Shown here: positions 20,560-31,109 of the stretch, piece by piece
Numbering within the stretch: position 1 is the stretch's first letter
Layout: each line of letters begins with the position of its first letter
DNA from: Rhizomucor pusillus
Lineage: Eukaryota > Mucoromycota > Mucoromycetes > Mucorales > Lichtheimiaceae
NCBI GenBank assembly: GCA_900175165.2
Contig: FWWN02000167.1
Span: 1-53,857 of the forward strand
DNA length: 53,857 bases
Reading direction: 5' to 3'
The notes under the pieces: generated by a model
What the model was told of the DNA's origin: nothing
Database searches by the model: none
What the model saw: the letters and a program-made list of their open reading frames with translations, nothing else
Program-made: the position numbers and the translations under genes

Positions 20560-22190
20560 ATGTCCAATAACAAACGACGGCTGTCGAGTTCTGATGATGG
20601 TGAACGCGGAAACCGGCAACCACAGCTACAGCAGCAGCCTCGTAAACGAACGCGCACGACACCTGAGCAACTGGCTGTCCTGGAAAAAACATTTCAAGTG
20701 AACTCGACACCGAATGCGCGTGTGCGCGATCAACTCTCCCGCCAGTTGGGCATGACTGATAGATCCATTCAAATCTGGTTTCAGAACAGGAGAGCTAAGG
20801 AGAAGAACCTCGCCAAGCGATCTACCATGGCGCATGATAGAATGCTACGCATGCAACACTATGCTGCTTCGGCTGCAGTAGCTGCTTGTCATGCTATGGG
20901 GTCGACGCAAATGGATCCACAGCTCTATTATTACTACTATTACTTCTACTTTAACCAACAGCTTCGGCAGCAATCTAGCACCACTGCGCAGAATCATGCA
21001 TTCGCAACAACCCCTCCTCCACCACCGCCGCCCCCTCTACCTCCTTCAGCATCCTCGTCGTCGTCCTCGCCGCCGTCGTCTGTTCCGTTCACACCGGCTC
21101 CTGTCCCCCAACAACGATCGGTCCTCTTGCCTGCTCCCCCACCGCCCCCTCCACCGCCGCCGCCAACCTTCATGTCTGTGACACCGCCACCGTCGGCTTC
21201 GCCAAAGTCAAGAAAAATGTCCCTGCAGCGACATTTCCGTGCACATTCTATGGGTCCATACCAGAGTCGTTTCAGTAACCATGTATGCCAGCAACAAGAT
21301 CAGCAACAGGGACCCATGCGATACCAACGGGGCGCTACGATGCCTGTGGAAACAACCCCGCTAAATGCTAGCGATTTTATGGGCATGCTATTAAGTGAGG
21401 AAGAGCTCACATGGTCCAACTCAAGCGATAACGCTCCTGCCAACCTCAACTCTATACTCTGGCATGATGTTGATGGTATTCAATCTGTTGAATCGCTGGC
21501 ACCGTCTACACAAGGTAGGATAACAAAAAAATTGAAGACCACATATCAATAACCTGTTCCATCATAGCAAACATCGCAATGAACATTGCTAACCCTATGA
21601 CTGTTTCCAATACAACCTATACAGCTACCGCTACTTCTGCTAGTACCACGTTGAATACAGCAATGCACGAGTTTCCTGTGGATACACTACAAATTGGCAC
21701 GTGGAAGCGCATGATGCTCCAAGAACGCGACATTCAATGCCATTACGATACCGTGCAACATCTTATGATTTGGTCAATTCAAGATGGGCTACATGCATTC
21801 AAAATGCAGTTCAGTCTGGATACTATCCAGAGCATCTCGATGGACCTGTGTTCGGAACGCCCTGGCATCGGAAGACTAAGAATTTGTCTTCAATCGTCGG
21901 ATGACAACGGAATATCGTTTTACATGTTCAACAACGGCGCATGGACGCAATGCCGAGACTTTACACAAGATAAGCAAGCAACCCAAGTGCATGTACACGA
22001 ACTGTTCGGTCCTGCCATGCCTCTATGGTCTCAGTGGCAAGTGCTTGCTGCATCTGTCAAGGGTTTGAACGCAAAATTGTCATATTTGGACCCTTGGTAC
22101 AAAAATGTTGCCATGTATAATGGTAACGTCGCCACCTCGACCACCAGCAGCGCACCCCCGACCTCGCATGCACAATTTGTTCTATCATGA
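20560..22190 (+). CDS. Homeobox transcription factor with conserved C-terminal domain
   Basis: Two exons (20560-21514, 21568-22190) give 525 residues. A homeodomain occupies about residues 28-85 (RKRTRTTPEQLAVLEKTF, then SIQIWFQNRRAKEK), with the helix-3 WFQNRR core intact, so it should bind DNA. Then follow poly-Tyr, poly-Pro and poly-Ser tracts, a Gln-rich part and an acidic stretch (SEEELTWSNSSD). The second exon holds a separate conserved block starting VDTLQIGTWKRMMLQ and MIWSIQDGLHAFKMQFSLDT. That pairing of homeodomain and C-terminal block is the pattern of fungal Phx1-like homeobox proteins. The block is also the kind that might bind a partner or ligand; its role is unknown to me. Confidence 0.92.
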
Positions 22191-22536
22191 AATCGATGCG
22201 CATGCGTAACCAGAAAAGCAGGTTTCTTATTCTATACCCCTTTACGTACTGATAAGAACTTCCTCCATATGATACACTCTACAATGAGAAACGTTTCTGC
22301 ATGCGCACCTGCACACAGTCGTACAAGTATATATATTCACATGTATCCTCTCTTTCTTTCCACGTCACTACCTCGCCCTCCCCTTTCCTCGTTGCTTCCG
22401 TTACGCCGCAGCATCCCTTACTTAGAAAAGAAACAAACGGAATTAGTGCTATATGTACAAACAAAACTGAATTTTGCTCATCTCGAGCTTTTCAAGCGTC
22501 TTCTTAACGTATGTACAGATTAAAAGAAGCAATTAT
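22191..22536. other. Intergenic region right of the homeobox gene
   Basis: About 345 bases between convergent genes, with a pyrimidine-rich stretch near 22340-22400. No coding frame was accepted. Confidence 0.45.
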
Positions 22537-22857
22537 TTACTGCCAATCCTTATTGGGTTTGCCAATAACACCTCTTTTGTCGTCCTTGTTGATATGAGTA
22601 ACTGGGTTATCAATCTTGTTGCGCTCTTCCTTTCGCTTGTCAACGACGTCAATTACTTGCTCAGAAGCGGCTGTACTTCGTGGTTGAGCATGTGCCACCG
22701 TTGCAGAGTTTGGTTCGCGACCTTTGCGTATACGTTATTAACCTGAGAGAGAGAAGGCCACTGTGCACATTCCATACATACCGATGTCTTGCTTGACGTA
22801 GGCACGGTTTTTCTCGTCGAAATAAACGTTATCCAGGTTGTTGTCCTTAAATTCCAT
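22537..22857 (-). CDS. Small hydrophilic protein of unknown function
   Basis: Two minus-strand exons encode roughly 75 residues. Exon 1 starts at 22857 (MEFKDNNLDNVYFDEKNRAY, then VKQDI) and ends at a gtatgt donor. Exon 2 begins after an acgcaaag acceptor with REPNSATVAHAQPRST and continues through the charged VIDVVDKRKEERNKIDNP to the end RGVIGKPNKDWQ. Codon choice and clean splice signals support it despite the length. There is no membrane segment or cysteine motif. I do not recognise the family. Confidence 0.65.
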
Positions 22858-23173
22858 TGTGTTTCAGCTTAAGCAGTGACAGATACCAGACGAAGATTAT
22901 GTATTTATAATACATTCCTTTTTGCTATGACCGTGTTCTGACGTAAAAGGACTGAAACAGAATAGATTCCATTGCTTCAGTTTGCATCACCGATCCCCGC
23001 TGGCTTCGGTCCCCCAGTTCCCTATCATGAAATCCGACCAGCATCATCTCCATATTGGTGACATTGATTACATTTGAATCATGCATTGGAAAGCATTTAA
23101 TGGCTGTTTAAAGAAAGTTGAAAAGAAGGTATGCTATGCAAGACAAATTTGATATATCCTGTGGATTATGTAT
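22858..23173. other. Intergenic region between two minus-strand genes
   Basis: About 315 bases contain the 3' end of RFC3 and the promoter of the small gene. No gene was seen. Confidence 0.45.
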
Positions 23174-24626
23174 TCACGCTGCACTGGCTGCTTTTTCTGT
23201 GGCCAATTTGAAGATTCCTATCAAGGCGCCAAGTTGGATCTTTTCATTACCGCCCTCTCCTAGTCTGTACCTACATAGTCACGAAAAGCAGCTATAAATG
23301 ATCTAGCCCAGCCAGATATCAGCCAAGCACTTACTCAATATCAGCAAGATTGTCGAGGAGGAAGATGCGCATATCCGCAGGGAAATCGATTGTTTGTATA
23401 TAGTAGTATACTTCGCTGATGATATCCTGAAGAGCTATGCCGGACTCTCGCTTGAGCTTTTCAATATCTGAGAAATTAAATATATTAATCATCCATGTCC
23501 ATACATCCTTTTCTTTAAGCAAGTCTTATTACTGGAATATGCAGATGTGAATTCTTCTGAAAGCATCCAGTTGACAATCCGCTCGATATCTTGAGGATGC
23601 GGGTGACCTGTACAATTGTAGACGGCCGTCTCATCCACTCGATCATACGCAGCGTGGCATGCTTGCAGGATATTAAGTGCTCGTCTCATATCACCGTTCG
23701 ATAATCTTAGCAATGCAGACTTTCCATCTTCTGTCAAATTGACTCTGCAAAGAAGGAAGCGCGTCAAACAAAGAGCATCATATAGAAATGTTATTTAATC
23801 ATACCCTTCCATCTGAACGATCTTTTGCAAGCGTCCTTCAACTTGTTCAGTTTCCAGTGGCGCGAAACGGAAGCGGGTACATCGAGATTGAATGGCGGGA
23901 ATGATCTTGCTTACATAGTTGCAGATGATACAGAAACGAACGTTTTTGGTGTATTTTTCGATCACACGACGCAGCGCTGACTGTGCTTGGTTGGTCATGG
24001 AGTCGGCTTCATCCAGAATAATCATTTTGAATCCAGAGCTGAAGATTGTACGGGTGCTCGCAAAGTTTTTGATTTGCTCACGGACAACATCGATACCACG
24101 ATCATCTGAAGCATTAAGCTGCAGGAAGTACAATTAACCTCTAATCCTACGTATATTTTGTGGAATTCGTGTCTTCACTGTTTTATACCTCCAAAATCAT
24201 TGATTTATAGTTGTCTCCATATAGCTTGCGTGCACATGCGAGAATCGTTGATGTTTTTCCAGTACCAGCAGGTCCATAGAACAAAAGGTGCGGGAGTCGA
24301 TTGGCGTTGATGAATGTCTCGACTAGATAAAGGAGCCAACAGTCAGAGAAATAATACATAAAAACAAATTCGACGAGTGTATGAAACTAACTAGTAGCTG
24401 TTATATCCTTATGAGAAACGAGTTCGCTTAGAGTCTTGGGTCTATATTTTTCGATCCTACAGATCGAAAACGGTCAATACGATGTCGTTCCATGAGCGTG
24501 GCTGTCTTTGCTGCTGGAGGCCCACCAAGGAAGGTGATCTGTACTGGCATCGTGGAATACAGATCGTGTCATTTTTCCCTTGCCCTTGTCCTTGATAGGA
24601 GCCGGGTCAACATCCATGGCGCTCAT
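23174..24626 (-). CDS. RFC3: Replication factor C subunit 3 (clamp loader small subunit)
   Basis: A multi-exon minus-strand gene begins [18 protein letters not shown] at 24626 and ends [11 protein letters not shown] at 23174. RFC loads the PCNA sliding clamp on primed DNA with ATP. The order of motifs is complete: [20 protein letters not shown], Walker [11 protein letters not shown], Walker [10 protein letters not shown], sensor 1 [15 protein letters not shown] (the SRC arginine-finger motif), and sensor 2 [14 protein letters not shown]. The C-terminal collar helices include [18 protein letters not shown]. The sequence matches yeast R​fc3 (human RFC5) better than the other small subunits, judged on the SMT and [10 protein letters not shown] text. 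The N-terminal 30 residues before the AAA+ fold are lysine-rich. An upstream in-frame ATG at 24761 exists but is not needed. Confidence 0.95.
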
Positions 24627-25188
24627 GTTCTTTTTAGCAGGAGAATTGAAAAGTCTATTGCAGTAGGACCGCGGAGCGTCTTTACAATCGCGTTTCTTTT
24701 CGCAGTCAGCACGCGTTTTTCCAATTGAGCATCCAGGTCGCGCCCAGTTCCTTAAAGACACAGCAATTCAGTATTATCAGGATCGATATTCTCTAAAGAT
24801 CTTATATCGCCTCTTTTCGATGGACCATAGAAGGAGATTTTCTACTTGAGCAAATGAAAGAATTCCATTCATGCTGCCATGCAGTCAAATGATATAATCA
24901 AATATGTGAAGTGATTGTACAAGTATACAGCCATGGCTTTCTCTTTTTTGGACTGCTGGATCATTATACAGAAAGCGATTTTGGAATATTACAAGTGGAA
25001 GTGCGTGTGCTATCATATGGAGACAGGCGGCAGGGACAGGAGGAGTCGGTGTGGCATACAATATAGAAGATGCATAAGCAGAATTGAAAGATTACTGAAA
25101 AAAGGAAATCAAAGCTCTGAAGAATGAATGTATAGAGGGTATAGTTAGCATCAAGCTGTGAATAAGAGGAGGAGATAAAATATGCTGA
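24627..25188. other. Intergenic region RFC3 to hypothetical gene
   Basis: About 560 bases hold the RFC3 promoter and the 3' UTR of the next minus-strand gene. Short frames only. Confidence 0.45.
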
Positions 25189-25785
25189 TCAGGAGTCGCT
25201 CGACTCGGTGGTGTGCGTTCGTTTTCGTTTCCACTCAACAACCTCGCAGCTTGTTTGTGTCTCCTGACTGCTTTCGTCGTGTTCGTCATCCTGGCCGAGC
25301 ACGATTTTAAAGCGTCCTTTGGTGATAATGCTTGGACCACGACTCCGGCGTAGAGGAGAGCACTCGCATGGTGGGCAGGTGGTTGTGGCGGTGGAGCTGG
25401 AGCATGCGGAAAATAGCGAGGACCCGGCACCGCTGCCCTGATGCCAAAAGTCAGAGTCCCAGATACGTGGCATGGAGTAACGTTTCCTTTCGTAACTGTC
25501 GCTTTCGACTGTTTGCTGCAACGGGGTGTTTGTTGTTATGCAATTATCGTCCATTTTAATTTTGATGCCCGTGAGCTCAGCGAATTCCTTGGCTGTCAGG
25601 TCCTCGCATTTAACTTGCGCAGGTGTGTGTCGGATGAATTTCTCAGTGGCAGCGGCCAGCGCCGTGGGTGATGCCTGTTTGTGTCGTTTCGAAAAGATGG
25701 CTAGACCACGTCGCCAGCGGCTGCCTGGGGCTGAGGGGCTTTGGTGGTGTTGGGCAGGAATGTGAGAGAGTGCTGCCAAAGTCAT
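25189..25785 (-). CDS. Hypothetical 198-residue protein
   Basis: A single-exon frame of 198 residues runs from 25785 to 25189. It is basic near the N-terminus (SRWRRGLAIFSKRHKQ), has a helical-looking middle (DLTAKEFAELTGIKIK) and a Ser/Cys-rich part, then RRSRGPSIITKGRFKIVLGQ, followed by an acidic and basic tail ending RKRTHTTESSDS. The ITKGRFKIVLG phrase recalls short conserved 'KGRF' motifs in unannotated fungal proteins. The frame is much longer than the background on this strand, which supports coding. No domain was recognised and function is unknown. Confidence 0.7.
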   Translation of the reverse strand: MTLAALSHIPAQHHQSPSAPGSRWRRGLAIFSKRHKQASPTALAAATEKFIRHTPAQVKCEDLTAKEFAELTGIKIKMDDNCITTNTPLQQTVESDSYERKRYSMPRIWDSDFWHQGSGAGSSLFSACSSSTATTTCPPCECSPLRRSRGPSIITKGRFKIVLGQDDEHDESSQETQTSCEVVEWKRKRTHTTESSDS

Positions 25786-26587
25786 TATTATTATAACGCA
25801 GATGCGAAAGAGTAGAGGTAGATTCGAATATGCGTAGTTTTCATAAACAATAAAAATATATAGAATGAGCTGTTAGGCGAATATATAGAAGAGTTGGGGA
25901 GTTCGGGAAAGGTTGGAGGAGGAAGAAAGCCGAAAAAACAGTTTTGAAAAAAAATTTGAATATGATGTCCTCTGTACGCCACTTTACTTTACGAGCACTT
26001 CTTCCGCCCCCCCAGCTAGCCATGTGAAGCGGGAATGTTGCACCGGCACTGGAACACAATTTTCGTCCATGTGCCACAAGCAAAAAAGAAGCATATAAAT
26101 TCCTAAACTTTTCATTGGACGATACCCACCCGAGATAATGATACAACCCTTCTTGAAGAAAATCCGATGTGGGCTGACCTGACCCTTGATCTACACTGCA
26201 TTGTTTCTTAAGCTAAAAGCCTCTCTCACAGGTCACACGTGGCTTGTAGAGGTACGCCGTTTGCTTCACTGGAAAAGGCATTGAAATCCAAAGTGAAGCC
26301 TGCGTTCATTATTTGCATTGTTTTACCTGGAATACATGTTTTATTGTTAAGTCCGTACACATGGATGCACATGATGTGTTTACTTCATACGACCCATAGT
26401 AACTAAATACATAGTTCCAGCGTTATCAGGGAATCTTCATCTCAGGGAATTCAGCTGTTGATCGGACAAGTTTCAAGACACCTAATTATCTTGATGTTCT
26501 CATGATTGATTGAGGATGTCCTTAGACAGTTAGAGAAATATCACCACAGATAAAAGTCCGGCCGACACCTCATTCGCATTGTATATT
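25786..26587. other. Intergenic region, no gene seen
   Basis: About 800 AT-rich bases upstream of the hypothetical gene. No supported feature. Confidence 0.45.
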
Positions 26588-27520
26588 TTAAGAAAAGTCG
26601 TGATTTATGCTAATACCCACAACTTGCACTGCCAGAACATTCTTTCTCGCGAGATCATTTACTCGGGACTGCAAAGTCAGCTCTGACGATGTAAGCCGGT
26701 CTCTCCAGAGTACAGGCGGATACATGTAGTCATTTCGGTCATCCGCATTTCATCTAAAGTGTGAGGAGGTTCTTTACAATCTAGCGTCTCCGGCCTGCTG
26801 TGAAAAGCATGAGCGATTTAAAGACGTGATTACATACTGGGCTGGGCTTTAGACTAGCAAATTATCTGCTGTGCAGTGTCGTATGTTTTAAGATGTGTTT
26901 TATTGACGTATGTATACGGAGCATTCCTCCGAGTCTAAGAAGTCCGGTTGTGCATCAGGCAAACAAATGTGTAATGTTTGAGCCGCTGTCCTGCCAAGTG
27001 ACAGTCTCGGAACGATTCCTCACATGCCTCGCAATGGATTCCTTTTTTGTTATTCCTGAAGCACGTTGTAATGTTTTCTCCATCTCGAGTAAAAGAAATT
27101 GACTCGCAGGAAGTTCGGCCAAATGCATCCATAGTAGTATCAAAATCTTGAAACACACTTCTCTTCGGAATCCTTTAGACGAGCACTGTTATAATGATTG
27201 TATTCCCCATGAAAGCTTCAAAATCACAGTAGACAAGTCGGTGCAAGCAGTTTATTCATCTGAGTTGTCTCGCGATGCCCCCGATGACATCAAAAAGTCA
27301 AAGTGCATGAGAAAAAACGACAAAATAAAATAATAATAACCATACTAATGATGTTGCATTCAAACCTTGTTTCTGAACCCTTTTTTGTGTTCGTTATCAT
27401 CTCCTTTGGAGGCTGGATTTCCATCGCAATGCAGCAATGAGTGCAGAATACACATTGATTCTTCTGTGTGAATCGGGACGAAATGTTCGCTATTACTTGC
27501 CGTCGTGAAAGCATCTAACA
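26588..27520 (-). CDS. Doubtful multi-exon gene, exons unresolved
   Basis: Coding-like pieces follow each other on the minus strand. An ATG at 27520 opens MLDAFTTASNSEHFVPIHTE and continues about 52 codons to a gtttga donor near 27367. A piece starting near 27152 after ttcaag reads WMHLAELPASQFLLLEMEKT, then SGITKKESIARHVRNRSE. Further pieces read TLDCKEPPHTLDEMRMTEM near 26750 and RLTSSELTLQSRVNDLARKN, VLAVQVV, ending at 26588. The last piece is an amphipathic helix. Frames do not join cleanly with strong splice signals throughout, and an alternative frame at 26935-27156 contains a Cys/His-rich segment. This may be a decayed gene. No family was recognised. Confidence 0.3.
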
Positions 27521-28069
27521 TTGTTATGTATTATTCAAGTACAAACTTAATGTAATATTTATCGACCAACTATGTACTCGATCGAAACCGACAGCTAAGC
27601 TGCAAACCTTTGTGAGCATCCCAGGAGCAGTGAGGTTCTTGCTTCAGGTGACAACAACTTTTGGCTTCCAGAAATCTGCAAACGTCATTTCACTCACGAG
27701 ACATACCAAATGGGCAAATGTGTTACATACCGGAAAGAGCACTGACACTTTTGCGAATGGGGGAAGGCAAAATAGTAGACGAATAATCAAAACCTTGAAG
27801 TACGAAGAGAATTTAAGCGCTTGTAGTATGCTGCGAGCTCTTAAAGTGTATGACATATGCCAAATACGATGAACTTTTCCTTCTGCTTTTTTGAACAAAC
27901 GTAGCTTATTGTTACGTGAAAGTTTGGATGAGACAGTAGATGCTACGAGCCAGCAACGGTGCGAGCATAGTAAAGCTTGGTAGTTAGCATTTACGAAATC
28001 AAAAAGTCAGCAATGAATAAATATTGATATAATACGGCAGTAAGGGAAAACTAGTGTAGATGAAAAAGT
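27521..28069. other. Intergenic region, no gene seen
   Basis: About 550 bases. Opposing 85-residue frames at 27612-27898 have no recognised content and were not accepted. Confidence 0.45.
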
Positions 28070-30571
28070 CTACAAAGCGTTGGAGCTTGAAGATATACGC
28101 TGTCTTGACAACCACCAAATCCATTCTGCAGCTCTGTCCTCTCTTTCCTCCTCGCTTCCTTCGTCCACATCGTCTTGTTCGGCTGGGTGATGTTGCCATA
28201 CTAATGGTGGCGGGGACAGTTGCCTTGACTTTTTACATATATCTGCCTTGTCCCAATCTCGAGAATCAGGCGAAGCCGGATCTTTGGTCGGCGTTGCAGG
28301 ACTACTCGTATCACTGTCGTGGTCGCTTCCGCTATTGCTCTCAGCTCTGCTGACAGCATCATCAAGCAGCACTCTTACTGTATCTTGTTGCTTAGCTTTA
28401 TCTTGGTGCCCGTCATAGTCCCGATAACCATCATCATTTTCTTTTTCATCGGCTGCTGGGCGAATCTCCTCCTCCTCCTCCTCCTCCTCCTCCTCATCAT
28501 CATCATCATCATCATCGTCGTCGTCTTCCACTTCCTCTCCGTCTCCTTCTTCGTCTCCGGACTGATCATCCCAAACAGAGTCACTGTGCTCACTGAGCAG
28601 CAGTTGATGGTACTCAGCCTCGGCAAAATCGCACCAATCGCTAATAATAGAATATGAGATATTATCCGAGCACGGGTCCCACATTCACTGTAGCTTCCCA
28701 CCTCAGCACGAAGCAATCCAAGCTGTCGTCGAGCATGCTAAGCTGTAATTGATCGTAATCCTCAGACCGTCTCCGGCCTAGCTCATAATTCCGCTTGGCG
28801 CGGATAGATCCTTGGTAAGATTCGTGGATCTGGAGCCGGTCAAAATTCAGAAACGTGTCAAAGAAGCGCTCTGCAAGGAACCCGTTGCGTTTCAGATCCC
28901 GTAATCTAAACTGATTAGGTACATCCGGTTGTATCAAGTCATTCATCTGACGTAAAATGTCAGAAAACTTGATTCGGTCTTCATCTGATATGCCATACGA
29001 ATATTGCCTGCATCAAAACAAAGGTTTAGTGTGCATGCATCTATATCTTCCATGTGTTGCTATATCAAGATAAAAACCTTGCTTCTTGTTCCTCCCAGAA
29101 TTGTGACAGTTCATAACCGGACAGAACGCCGTCTCCGTCTGTATCCAGGCATCGAAACCTATAAACCATGCATTTATTAGCCACATGGGCGGAGCCGTAA
29201 TCTGCGGATCGCTTTACCAGTATTCGATCGCCATAGGAGTGCTTTTGTCCACCTCTGACAATAGAAACCCTAAAATGTTTGCAAAGATCAGTTGTAAAAT
29301 ATATTACCAGATATCTGTTAGCAAAAAAATTGGTTTTGCACATTACATATGTAGTCAAGATAAGTGAGCTTTGGATTTCCACCGTACTGTGAGTCGCCTT
29401 GATCTCGTGCAAAGGCTGCGATGCGGCCGCACTGCATTATCCGGTGCACAGCACGCGGTGTCAGCGCAGACTGGTTGTAGTGTGCTAGATTTGACTCTGA
29501 AATTGTGAGGTCGTGGTCGTCATCCAGCGTCCAAAATTTGCAATAAAGCACGTAGAAATGTTTATAGGAAAAACAATCACGGGTCTAGCACGTAGGGATG
29601 AGCAAGTCCTTTCAGTTAAGAGAAACAAGCAACATACACTATTCAAGTCCACACCAGGTGAAAGAGCATTAATCATGCGAGTAAATTGACACCGTTTAAA
29701 TTGGCTCAGGCTCATTTTTCCACCCGGACAGCGTGCATCGTAGTATAAGCGGCAAATCACGGTTTCGACTAGATGGAGACTATTGATTAGAAAAGAATAG
29801 GGGAGGACATTGGAAAAACAAAATACTTGCTGTATCTTTCCTGAAACATCGGATTATCCGCCAAGAACTGCAATCCAGGGTGATTCAGTACGATATCTAT
29901 GCAAACACCACGCTTTAGCCAAATTCCTCTTTCGGTGCATTGCTGAGCAAAATGCATATGCATATCTGCGTGTGCTGCTCATTCGAGCATTACTTGACCG
30001 TACCTTCCAGAACGGGAAGAAAATCCTCTGGATGAAGCCAGGCGCAGCCTGGCCTCTTGAGGATGTTAAAGAAAAGTGAATCATCGTCGCATCGAGGACT
30101 TTGCGATAACTGCATCCACGATCTAGAGGTGAACGCAGAATGTCAGCAAAGTGCTTGCCTGGGTAATGGAGGACGAGTGTATCGTATACTTTGCAAATTG
30201 ATCATATGATATCCGTTCATCTTGCTGATTCATGCTGTCGATCCGACGGAATAGAGCAATATTCATGTATCGTGGCAATCCACACGTCTTGGTTACCGCG
30301 ACAAAGTGTGGTTCCAGCAAAAACGTCCGAAGACCGTAAAGATCTCGAACGGCGCTCTGAATACGCCATGTCGTTAGCAAAAAGGCTAAATTAGAAGGGC
30401 TGCTAAATTTCTTTGATGACTTGCGAGTATTTTTTGGTTCTTCTCTTTGTGTTCTGAACGCTTATGGTTGGGCAGGAACAAGGGCGTTCCATCTTGCTGT
30501 TGTTCTGGAGGCGGAGTGACAACAATGGAAGGAGGAGGAGGTTGTTGCAACGGACTGGAATGTGATGACAT
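28070..30571 (-). CDS. PP2A regulatory subunit B'' (PR72/PPP2R3 type), apparent frameshift near the start
   Basis: A multi-exon minus-strand gene encodes a B''-class regulatory subunit of protein phosphatase 2A, which targets the phosphatase and senses calcium. Recognisable pieces in order: [26 protein letters not shown] text, [89 protein letters not shown] (first EF-hand), and [17 protein letters not shown] (second EF-hand, all calcium ligands present). The C-terminus adds an Asp/Glu run, then an unusually long disordered tail to 28070. The 5' Pro-rich frame from ATG 30571 and the frame of the body differ by one base across a six-T run at 30430-30435. One extra base there restores a continuous reading. 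No intron explains it. Confidence 0.85.
28466..28526 (+). repeat. Trinucleotide microsatellite (CTC)n(ATC)n(GTC)n
   Basis: A run of CTC, then ATC, then GTC triplets. On the minus strand it encodes the Asp run followed by a Glu run in the C-terminal tail of the PP2A B'' protein. Triplet arrays keep the frame when they change length, so the acidic run is likely to be polymorphic. Confidence 0.9.
30430..30435 (+). other. Homopolymer frameshift point in the PP2A B'' gene
   Basis: Six T residues (A6 on the coding strand). The upstream frame ends in a stop about 40 nt later, and the downstream frame has no ATG nearby. Insertion of one base would join them. An assembly or sequencing error, a real mutation, or an unrecognised upstream exon could each explain this. 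Confidence 0.6.
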
Positions 30572-31109
30572 TTGGGAAAAAGAAAATAAGGAAAGGAAAG
30601 GAAAGGAAGAAAGAGATGTGCAAAAAACTAGCGCTGCCTTCCATCAACATGCAATGCAATGCATTTTTTCTAGGCGATGGGATTACACACTCCACACATT
30701 CTTTTGCTGGGCTTTCTCCTTTGCAGCCTGTACTTCCCCTAAGCCCATCATAATCTCTCTCGCTTTTTCTGCCCCTCTCCACATTGTTACTCCTCAGTAA
30801 AAAAAAGTTTGGCTCCTAGCTTTTTGGCATCGTCATGATAGCTCGGGTTGTTTAAGCTAATACTGAGAGTGGAAAGTAAAATCACGCGGTTTCATCTATA
30901 TTCTATGTCGTGCGATTCGAACTTGAGGAGACATAGAAAAAAAGCTCTGTATAGTCTGCTTTGTAGATCGAACATCAGAAAGTTGTAGTAATAGCAATTC
31001 ATACGCTTACGTTGCTGCTCCTACCTAGTCCACGTCGACGATCTCGGCCATTCAATTTGCCGCCTTTTATCCAGTTTCGCGACCTACCCATATACGCAAC
31101 ACAGGCACC
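30572..31109. other. Divergent intergenic region with a 9-bp inverted repeat
   Basis: About 540 bases separate the PP2A gene from EMC2 and should hold both promoters. An inverted repeat (ttctatgtc at 30901-30909, gacatagaa at 30930-30938) encloses 20 nt. No other element was recognised. Confidence 0.5.

Noticed and set aside
30123..30180. Apparent GC-AG intron (ccaggcaagc) in the PP2A B'' gene
   Set aside because: A standard GT donor (gtatac) 36 nt earlier gives a better reading into SWMQLSQS...[10 protein letters not shown], so the GC donor is not needed.
30899..30940. tRNA-like B-box (gattcgaact region)
   Set aside because: No matching A box or cloverleaf arms could be drawn around it; it lies in the loop of a simple inverted repeat.
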